32,601 nt of DNA from an uncultured Bacteroidales bacterium (lineage in GTDB: Bacteria; Bacteroidota; Bacteroidia; Bacteroidales; CAIXZF01): the NCBI GenBank assembly GCA_903923925.1, contig CAIXZF010000013.1, positions 1 to 32,601 of the forward strand. The letters run 5' to 3'. Within the stretch, counting starts at the first letter, position 1, and each line of letters begins with the position of its first letter. A model generated the notes under the pieces. The model saw nothing but the letters and a program-made list of their open reading frames with translations. It was not told the origin of the DNA and did no database searches. The position numbers and the translations under genes are program-made. Positions 1-5,758 of the stretch are shown here, piece after piece.

Positions 1-17
1 CCGCATACCCCGTGGTA

Positions 18-39
18 GAGACGTAGCATGCTACGTCTC
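18..39. repeat. 22-bp perfect palindrome, copy 1
   Basis: The half-site GAGACGTAGCA is followed directly by its exact reverse complement TGCTACGTCTC. The site could form a hairpin or cruciform. It is identical to the copies at 136 and 265. Confidence 0.9.
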
Positions 40-61
40 AGCGGTGGTACCATGCAATGCT

Positions 62-130
62 AATTTGCAATTAGAAATTTGCAATTAGAAATTGCCAATT
101 AGAAATTGGAAATTACCGATTGCCAAATAG
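62..130 (+). repeat. 14-bp tandem repeats, block 1
   Basis: There are five units on a 14-bp period: two exact AATTTGCAATTAGA, then AATTGCCAATTAGA, AATTGGAAATTACC and a 13-bp GATTGCCAAATAG. Units decay in the 3' direction in the same order as in block 2, so the whole cassette was duplicated rather than grown twice independently. Confidence 0.85.
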
Positions 131-135
131 CTGTA

Positions 136-157
136 GAGACGTAGCATGCTACGTCTC
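136..157. repeat. 22-bp perfect palindrome, copy 2
   Basis: Identical to copy 1, with the same GTA in front and the same AGCGGTGGTACC linker after it. Confidence 0.9.
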
Positions 158-179
158 AGCGGTGGTACCATGCAATGCT

Positions 180-262
180 AATTTGCAATTAGAAATTTGC
201 AATTAGAAATTTGCAATTAGAAATTGCCAATTAGAAATTGGAAATTACCGATTGCCAAATAG
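180..262 (+). repeat. 14-bp tandem repeats, block 2
   Basis: Six units: three exact AATTTGCAATTAGA followed by the same three variant units as block 1. The extra exact unit indicates slippage or unequal exchange after the cassette duplicated. Confidence 0.85.
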
Positions 263-264
263 CC

Positions 265-286
265 GAGACGTAGCATGCTACGTCTC
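265..286. repeat. 22-bp perfect palindrome, copy 3
   Basis: Identical 22-bp core, but followed by TACGGGTACGGGGGTG instead of the linker and tandem block. It therefore forms the right end of the array. Confidence 0.9.
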
Positions 287-334
287 TACGGGTACGGGGG
301 TGTTGTGTTCATTTAAAATATTATCATTTGCAAT

Positions 335-1195
335 ATGCGGGAATGCTTGCTGATTGTGCTGTTGATCTTTTCTGGAACGGCTATTTTCGGACAGGAATCA
401 GTAGCCCTGACTTCAAATGCCTGGCAGAAGAAGAATGTTGCTGTTGGCTTGATTTGGTACAGCAGGAATTTCGATAGTCTGAATGCTTTGCAGGAGTTTG
501 TGAATGTACTGGAAATGGATCAAAAACGTTTGCAGTTGAAGGTGGTCTATGATGAAAAAGAATTGAAAACCGTGCGCCACAGAGCTTTTGCTGTGAATGG
601 AATTGCTGCTGTGAACGGGAATTTCTTCAACCCGGCTGAAGGTGGCAGCGTTTGTTTTTTTAAATTCAACAATAAGGTTGTTGATACTTCCCGCACTGAC
701 CTTGGAGAGCGTTTGTTTCTGGATGAGCTGGACGACGGTGCAATCTGTTTTGGCCAAAAAGGAATCGAAATTCTCGCTTGTCCTGCAGCTGGCTGGAAAC
801 AGCTTACGTCTTATCCAACAATACTCTCTGCCGGCCCCATGCTGCTAAAGGATGGGAAAGAGATGCCCCTGGTAAAGCATAGTTTTAACGACAAGCGATA
901 CAGCCGTACAGGGATTGGTATAACAAAAGAGGGTTATGTTCTGATTGTAACGGTTGACGGTCATTTACCTGGGTCGGCTGGAATGCGGATGGATGAGTTC
1001 CAGACTTTATTAAGAAGTCTCGGATGCATTGATGCCCTGAACCTTGATGGTGGAGGTTCAACCTTGATGTGGATTAAAGGGCAGGCAAATAAAGGGATTG
1101 TAAGCCGCTATTTTGAAAAAAACCTGCTAAAATTGCCCACTGGAACAGAGCGGCAAACAGCAAACGCACTTGTAATTACCCTCTTCGAAAATTAA
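335..1195 (+). CDS. Secreted phosphodiester glycosidase (NAGPA/DUF2233 family)
   Basis: A 286-residue protein with an N-terminal hydrophobic signal segment (residues 4-20, ending FGQ), so probably exported to the periplasm or beyond. It shows the order of motifs typical of the phosphodiester glycosidase domain: AVNGNFFNP (92-100), SAGPMLL (165-171), RTGIGI (191-196) and LNLDGGGST (235-243). The family includes mammalian N-acetylglucosamine-1-phosphodiester alpha-N-acetylglucosaminidase and many bacterial cell-envelope proteins; the substrate here cannot be read from sequence. The ATG at 335 lies 49 bp right of the repeat array, with no clear ribosome binding site. The gene stands alone and converges on the methyltransferase gene, with twin hairpins between them. 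Family assignment is firm, exact activity is not. Confidence 0.85.
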   Translation: MRECLLIVLLIFSGTAIFGQESVALTSNAWQKKNVAVGLIWYSRNFDSLNALQEFVNVLEMDQKRLQLKVVYDEKELKTVRHRAFAVNGIAAVNGNFFNPAEGGSVCFFKFNNKVVDTSRTDLGERLFLDELDDGAICFGQKGIEILACPAAGWKQLTSYPTILSAGPMLLKDGKEMPLVKHSFNDKRYSRTGIGITKEGYVLIVTVDGHLPGSAGMRMDEFQTLLRSLGCIDALNLDGGGSTLMWIKGQANKGIVSRYFEKNLLKLPTGTERQTANALVITLFEN

Positions 1196-1208
1196 ATACT
1201 AAACGTTT

Positions 1209-1242
1209 AACCCTGTCGGGGCTTCAAGCCCCCGGCAGGGTT
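1209..1242. repeat. Hairpin repeat AACCCTG..CAGGGTT, copy 1 (possible bidirectional terminator)
   Basis: AACCCTGTCGGGGCTT pairs imperfectly with AAGCCCCCGGCAGGGTT. It begins 14 bp after the stop of the NAGPA gene. It resembles the GC-rich intergenic hairpin repeats common in Bacteroidota. There is no T-run, so intrinsic termination is uncertain. Confidence 0.75.
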
Positions 1243-1257
1243 GATGTTCAGTCGCTC

Positions 1258-1291
1258 AACCCTGTCGGGGTTTCAAACCCCCGGCAGGGTT
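1258..1291. repeat. Hairpin repeat AACCCTG..CAGGGTT, copy 2
   Basis: A near-identical second copy (AACCCTGTCGGGGTTT with AAACCCCCGGCAGGGTT). The loop-side change C to T is matched by the compensating G to A in the partner arm, which supports a selected or recently copied stem. It lies 12 bp before the end of the converging methyltransferase gene. Confidence 0.75.
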
Positions 1292-1303
1292 AAATGCCTG
1301 ATA

Positions 1304-2095
1304 TTAGTTCTTGTGCTTATCAGGATTATGGCAACAGCTCTCCGATGCGCAGGTCTCCGGTTTCTCTACTACCAGGACAACGCTGAAAATACCATCATCT
1401 GAATCAACATCAGTGTATGAAGCGAATTCTTCGGCGGTGAGATATTTCAGCATCATTTCTTCGGGTAATTGTACTTTGTCAACCTGAACAATTCCACCTT
1501 TTGTAAATCCGGTTTTGTGGAAATAATCCATGAAATCTGTTGCTTTTTCAGCACCGGATATGCAACCTGCCAAAGCAGCAGCTTCCTGTCTTAAACCCTC
1601 TGGAATATCATTAATAATAACATAATCTGAAACGCAAACATATCCGCCATGATCGCAGATCCTATACATTTCGTCTGCAACCTTCTGTTTATTTTCCTGG
1701 AGGTTAAATACGCAGCTTGCATACACTACGTTGGCAAATTCGTGTGGCAATGGAATAGCATCAATAGTTCCTTGTCGGAATTCTACATTGCTGATTCTTA
1801 ATTTATCAAGATATTCCCTTGAAGCTGAAATATTACTTTCAGAATGGTCGATTCCAATTACTTTGCCAGTAGGACCAATTAGCTGAGCCATTGTGAAACT
1901 GTCGGTTCCCTTGCCGGAGCCAAGATCAACCACACGGTCGCCTTCCTGCAGTAGCTGGAAGCGTTCTGGAATATCAGACTCGTGATTATGCTTTTGAGTA
2001 TTGCCTGAGTGGCTGCCGCAGCCTCCTGAACCACAGCCACATGAGCTGTGTTCAGTTGGTTCTTTCTGATCTATAGTTTTTATACAAGTATCCAT
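1304..2095 (-). CDS. arsM: ArsM-like SAM-dependent methyltransferase
   Basis: A 263-residue cytoplasmic class I methyltransferase. The SAM-binding motif is VVDLGSGKGTDS (55-66), with an acidic strand end at D83 in IGIDHS. ASCVFNL (126-132) and AGCISGA (176-182) match the two cysteine-containing motifs of arsenite methyltransferases (SNCVINL and CIAGA types), so C128 and C178 are candidate arsenic ligands. It has an unusual Cys/Gly/His-rich head (C19, C21, C26, H29, H36, H38) in place of the usual N-terminal segment, and a Cys-rich tail with a CC pair. Expected role: methylation of As(III). No arsR or other ars gene is adjacent, so the substrate rests on motifs only. A generic UbiE/ArsM-family methyltransferase is the alternative. 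Confidence 0.75.
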   Translation of the reverse strand: MDTCIKTIDQKEPTEHSSCGCGSGGCGSHSGNTQKHNHESDIPERFQLLQEGDRVVDLGSGKGTDSFTMAQLIGPTGKVIGIDHSESNISASREYLDKLRISNVEFRQGTIDAIPLPHEFANVVYASCVFNLQENKQKVADEMYRICDHGGYVCVSDYVIINDIPEGLRQEAAALAGCISGAEKATDFMDYFHKTGFTKGGIVQVDKVQLPEEMMLKYLTAEEFASYTDVDSDDGIFSVVLVVEKPETCASESCCHNPDKHKN

Positions 2096-2227
2096 TAATA
2101 TATTGTTTTCGATTTAGTTTTACTACTATTTTGCTTTCATTTAAACAGATATTGAAGGAGAAGGTTTAGAAACAATAGTAATTTATTTTCATAACATAGA
2201 ATACGGTTTTGGTGATAAAGTATTTAG

Positions 2228-2235
2228 TAAATTTG
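2228..2235 (+). promoter_or_regulatory. Candidate -7 box for the CotH gene
   Basis: TAAATTTG is an exact match to the Bacteroidota -7 consensus TAnnTTTG, 28 bp before the ATG at 2264. No TTG sits at the ideal -33 distance (the nearest is 16 bp upstream), so this is a partial promoter call. The rest of 2096-2263 is AT-rich with no other recognisable feature. Confidence 0.4.
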
Positions 2236-2263
2236 TGGATTGTAATAATGATATAAATCCAAC

Positions 2264-3814
2264 ATGATAATTAACTGTAAATTCTGGGTTTTTAAGAGCG
2301 TGAACCTGTTTTTGTTTATAATGATTTACTGCCTTTCCGGTACAAATGTTTTGAAGGGACAGAATACGTTGTATGATGAAAACATAATCCCATCAATTTC
2401 CCTTTACCTGCCCCCTGATTCATTGGCCGACATCTACAATCATCCCACTGAGAACAGACAACATCCCGCCCGTTTTATTTTTGTAACCGCAACTCAGCAT
2501 GATACACTGGAAAATGTTGCTATCCGCCTGAGAGGAAATACGTCGAGACTGGCTGCGAAAAAATCCTTCAAAATATCTTTTAATGAATACGTATCCGGAC
2601 GAAAATATCAGGGCGTAAAGAAACTTAACCTGAACGGGCAGCACAACGACCCTACGATGGTCAGAGAAAAATTGTTTTATCATATTTGGGCCCGTTCCGG
2701 GATGCCTGAACGAAGAGCAAACTTTGCCAGGGTCTATATTAATGATGTATATTATGGTTTGTATACAAATCTTGAAGAGTTGGATAAGGTATGGCTCGGC
2801 ATACATTATGCTGATGATAACGGGAATCTTTTTAAATGCACTTATCCTGCTGATCTTGATTACCTGGGAAACGATCCTCAGGCCTACAAGAACATTTCTT
2901 CCGGAGCTGTTTCTGGTGGCAGAGCCTACGATCTGCAAACCAACGAAACTTCCGATGATTATACAGTCCTGGTCGATTTTATTACTGCTTTATATAGTCA
3001 GATGACAGTTTTTCAGACTAATGTGGAGCCAAAGCTCATATATAAGAATATGCTGAAAGCACTTGCAATGGATGTGGGAACCGGAAACTGGGACGATTAT
3101 GCCTACAATAAAAATAATTATTATTTGTATTTTAATCCTTCCTTAGGGAAGTGTGATTTTATAAGTTATGATACTGATAATACCTTCGGAGTTGACTGGG
3201 ATCCCATCGACTGGACTACCCGTTCTTTCCAGAACTGGGCAAATACTCAGCCAGGTGAAAAGCGGCCACTTGCGGTAAAACTTCTGCAGGTTCCTTCATA
3301 TTATGCATTATATGCGCACTATATGGATAGTTTAAACAGTAATGTATTACTGCCATTTAATATTTTCCCCTATATCGATTCTTTGCATGATCTTGTGCGG
3401 CCGGCTGCTATAGATGACACCTACAGAACGCTTGATTATGGCTATGATATAAACGATTTTGATGTAGGATTTGTGGGCACCGTTGATTCACATACTCCTT
3501 ATGGAATCAAGCCCTTTCTGACCAAACGACATAATAATACCGTAACTCAGTTAATGGATATCCCTGAAATGGAAGCTGGAGCGGGAAAATATCTCAAAGG
3601 TTCACCAAATCCGGCCAGAGAAATGTGCTACATCATGGCACCCTTTCCAGTTAAGGTTCAATTAGATCTTTATTCTGCTCAGGGTAGGCTTGCCCGCACC
3701 TTTCCAGCTCCGGGAACCGATGTGTTTCCTCTCGATTTATCGGGACTGTCTGCAGGAATCTATTATTTGCGGTGCTCATCTTATCCGCAGGCATATATAA
3801 TTAGTGTTCAGTAG
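2264..3814 (+). CDS. CotH-family protein with T9SS sorting domain
   Basis: A 516-residue exported protein. It has an N-terminal hydrophobic signal (about 12-30), a CotH kinase-like domain, and a C-terminal T9SS type A sorting domain (from about 445: SPNPA start, SAGIYYLRC near the end). CotH motifs are IRLRGNTS (87-94), KKSFKISF (99-106), LNLNGQHNDPTMVREKL (121-137), GNWDDY (274-279) and YDTDNTFG (302-309). The last two match the metal- and ATP-binding acidic motifs of CotH kinases, so an active atypical protein kinase fold is plausible. Surface attachment or secretion by T9SS is inferred. It precedes the glucan locus by about 75 bp in the same direction, but nothing ties it functionally to starch use. 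Confidence 0.85.
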   Translation: MIINCKFWVFKSVNLFLFIMIYCLSGTNVLKGQNTLYDENIIPSISLYLPPDSLADIYNHPTENRQHPARFIFVTATQHDTLENVAIRLRGNTSRLAAKKSFKISFNEYVSGRKYQGVKKLNLNGQHNDPTMVREKLFYHIWARSGMPERRANFARVYINDVYYGLYTNLEELDKVWLGIHYADDNGNLFKCTYPADLDYLGNDPQAYKNISSGAVSGGRAYDLQTNETSDDYTVLVDFITALYSQMTVFQTNVEPKLIYKNMLKALAMDVGTGNWDDYAYNKNNYYLYFNPSLGKCDFISYDTDNTFGVDWDPIDWTTRSFQNWANTQPGEKRPLAVKLLQVPSYYALYAHYMDSLNSNVLLPFNIFPYIDSLHDLVRPAAIDDTYRTLDYGYDINDFDVGFVGTVDSHTPYGIKPFLTKRHNNTVTQLMDIPEMEAGAGKYLKGSPNPAREMCYIMAPFPVKVQLDLYSAQGRLARTFPAPGTDVFPLDLSGLSAGIYYLRCSSYPQAYIISVQ

Positions 3815-3889
3815 AGAAATGAGTATTCTGGAATTCAGCCGACAAAACACATGTAATATTTGTTAATTTAGCTTTTGTTAAAATCATTA

Positions 3890-5758
3890 ATGATGTTTAG
3901 AACATTACGCCTTCTTTTCTTTTTTATCTTTCTTGCGGTTCATGGTTTTACTGCTATTAAAATTGACCATGTTGAACCTCCATTCTGGTGGGCAGGCATG
4001 AAAAATGCAAATCTGCAATTGCTTGTAAATGCTGAGGGAATTGGTAAGATGGTCCCTTCATTGAATTATCCGGGTGTTAAATTATCAGGCTACAAAGGCA
4101 GTGGCAGCAATTATCTGTTTATTGACCTTGAAATTGGAGCAATGGCCATTCCCGGAAAGTTCGTAATAGATTTCAGCAATGCAGGTAAAATAGCAGGAAG
4201 TTATAGCTATGAGTTGAGGAAAAGAGAAGACTTTAAGGGGAAACATAGTGGCTTTAACACTTCTGATGCCATTTACCTGCTTATGCCCGACCGCTTTTCG
4301 AACGGAGATCCGAAGAACGACAACATGCCCGGAATGCTCGAGCAGGCCGACAGGGCCAATAAGGACGGTCGCCACGGAGGCGACCTGGCCGGAATTAGTG
4401 AGCATTTGGGTTACATCCGCGACCTCGGATTTACAGCACTCTGGATAAACCCACTCCTTGAAAATAATATGCCGAAGTACTCTTATCATGGTTATGCGAT
4501 TACTGATTTTTACAAAGTTGATCCACGCTTTGGTACAAATGAAGATTATGTTGCTTTGGTAAAAAAATCGCAGGGGATGGGGGTAAAGGTTATAATGGAT
4601 ATGGTTTTTAACCATTGTGGTTCCTATCATTGGTGGATGAAAAATCTGCCACAGGATGACTGGGTACATCAATGGCCGGAATTTACCCGTTCGAATTACA
4701 GAGCAGGAGTAGTAACTGACCCCTATGCTTCGTATTTCGATAAGAAACAAATGCTCGACGGCTGGTTTGATGTGACTATGCCTGATTTAAACCAAAAGAA
4801 TCCGTATTTGGCTAATTATCTGATACAGAATAGTATATGGTGGATAGAATATGCAGGTCTCGATGGAATCAGAATGGACACCTACCCGTATTCTGATCCC
4901 GATTTCATGGCTCAATGGATGAAAAGTGTTCTGTTTGAATATCCTGATTTTAATATTGTTGGTGAAGTATGGATGTCGGCGGCTCCCCAGGTTGGCTGGT
5001 GGCTGCACAATTCAGGTATGAAAAACGGCAATGGGCAGGCAAAATCCTATGAATCCCATTTAACAAATGCCTTTGATTTTCCCTTAACGTTTGCTTTGCA
5101 GCAGGCACTCACAGAGCAGGATGGATGGAGTACCGGACTTGGAAGAATCTACGACCTTTTAAGTCAGGATTTTGTGTATTCTGATCCCTCAGATATGGTA
5201 ATTTTTGCTGACAATCATGATATCGACCGTATGGCATCGAAGTTGAAAACAACAGAAAATGTTAAAATGGCGATGGCATTTCTTTGCACCACAAGAGGCT
5301 TTCCTCTGTTTTATTATGGTTCAGAAATACTGATGAAAGGCTGGGCTGATGAGGGGCATGGTACCATTAGACGCGATTTTCCGGGAGGTTGGGCAGGTGA
5401 TACTGCCAATGTTTTCACGCTCACAAACATAGAGAAGGAAAAACAGGAGGTTTATCTATACCTTAAAACTCTTTTGAATTGGCGCAAGGGAAATAAAACT
5501 GTTCAGAATGGAATTCTTACACATTATATTCCTGAGAATGGTGTTTACGTGTATTTCCGCAGCCTGGACAGATCGTCTGTAATGGTTATTATGAACAACA
5601 GCAATGAAAATAAAACCTTGGCAACCTCCAGATTTACTGAGAATCTGGAGAGCTTCAGCAAGGGTATTGATATCATAAACAATAGTAAGATTCCGGATCT
5701 GAAATCGATTTCCGTTTCAGCAAAATCGGTGAGAATAATTGAATTATCTGCAGAATGA
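3890..5758 (+). CDS. susA: Neopullulanase/cyclomaltodextrinase-type GH13 alpha-amylase (SusA-like)
   Basis: About 622 residues from the ATG at 3890; an adjacent ATG at 3893 is equally possible. The TTG at 3875 only adds five residues before the signal peptide. Signal segment MMFRTLRLLFFFIFLAVHGFTA indicates periplasmic location. An N-terminal beta-sandwich (about 20-115, the FWWAGM type seen in SusA) precedes the GH13 barrel, which starts at IYLLMPDRFSNGDP. Catalytic residues are D330 in GIRMD, E359 in GEVW and D444 in NHD. It should hydrolyse imported maltooligosaccharides, pullulan or cyclodextrins to maltose and glucose. The stop overlaps the start of the GH31 gene (ATGA), so the two are probably translationally coupled. 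A 150-bp block at about 4281-4430 is strikingly GC-rich. Confidence 0.88.
   Translation: MMFRTLRLLFFFIFLAVHGFTAIKIDHVEPPFWWAGMKNANLQLLVNAEGIGKMVPSLNYPGVKLSGYKGSGSNYLFIDLEIGAMAIPGKFVIDFSNAGKIAGSYSYELRKREDFKGKHSGFNTSDAIYLLMPDRFSNGDPKNDNMPGMLEQADRANKDGRHGGDLAGISEHLGYIRDLGFTALWINPLLENNMPKYSYHGYAITDFYKVDPRFGTNEDYVALVKKSQGMGVKVIMDMVFNHCGSYHWWMKNLPQDDWVHQWPEFTRSNYRAGVVTDPYASYFDKKQMLDGWFDVTMPDLNQKNPYLANYLIQNSIWWIEYAGLDGIRMDTYPYSDPDFMAQWMKSVLFEYPDFNIVGEVWMSAAPQVGWWLHNSGMKNGNGQAKSYESHLTNAFDFPLTFALQQALTEQDGWSTGLGRIYDLLSQDFVYSDPSDMVIFADNHDIDRMASKLKTTENVKMAMAFLCTTRGFPLFYYGSEILMKGWADEGHGTIRRDFPGGWAGDTANVFTLTNIEKEKQEVYLYLKTLLNWRKGNKTVQNGILTHYIPENGVYVYFRSLDRSSVMVIMNNSNENKTLATSRFTENLESFSKGIDIINNSKIPDLKSISVSAKSVRIIELSAE

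Larger units (their letters stand above)
1..302. repeat. Palindrome plus 14-bp tandem repeat array (REP/MITE-like)
   Basis: This gene-free stretch is almost all repeat. It holds three identical 22-bp palindromes (18-39, 136-157, 265-286). The first two are each followed by the same roughly 22-bp linker, which contains TGGTACCA, and then by a block of degenerate 14-bp tandem repeats (62-130 and 180-262). The second block has one extra 14-bp unit, so the spacing between palindromes is 118 and then 129 bp. The sequence left of the first palindrome (about 2-17) resembles the reverse complement of that right of the third (287-302), so the array seems bounded by inverted ends. No ORF or transposase is seen. 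It looks like a non-autonomous interspersed element; the left edge may be cut by the window start. Confidence 0.85.

Noticed and set aside
62-262. 14-bp tandem repeats as replication iterons
   Set aside because: No rep, dnaA or parAB gene nearby; units decay in a fixed order within a duplicated cassette, and the surroundings are ordinary chromosome.
1-302. Possible CRISPR array from regularly spaced palindromic repeats
   Set aside because: Only three repeats, spacers of about 96 and 107 bp that are near-identical to each other, no cas genes. It is a duplicated repeat cassette.
2160-2263. Riboswitch or other structured RNA upstream of the CotH gene
   Set aside because: No stable stem or conserved motif could be traced by eye; the stretch is simply AT-rich.
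3875-3889. TTG start for the susA-like gene
   Set aside because: Two ATG codons follow within five residues and begin a normal signal peptide.
4085-4750. 221-residue minus-strand ORF inside the susA-like gene
   Set aside because: Shadow of the conserved GH13 gene; the protein has no recognisable pattern.
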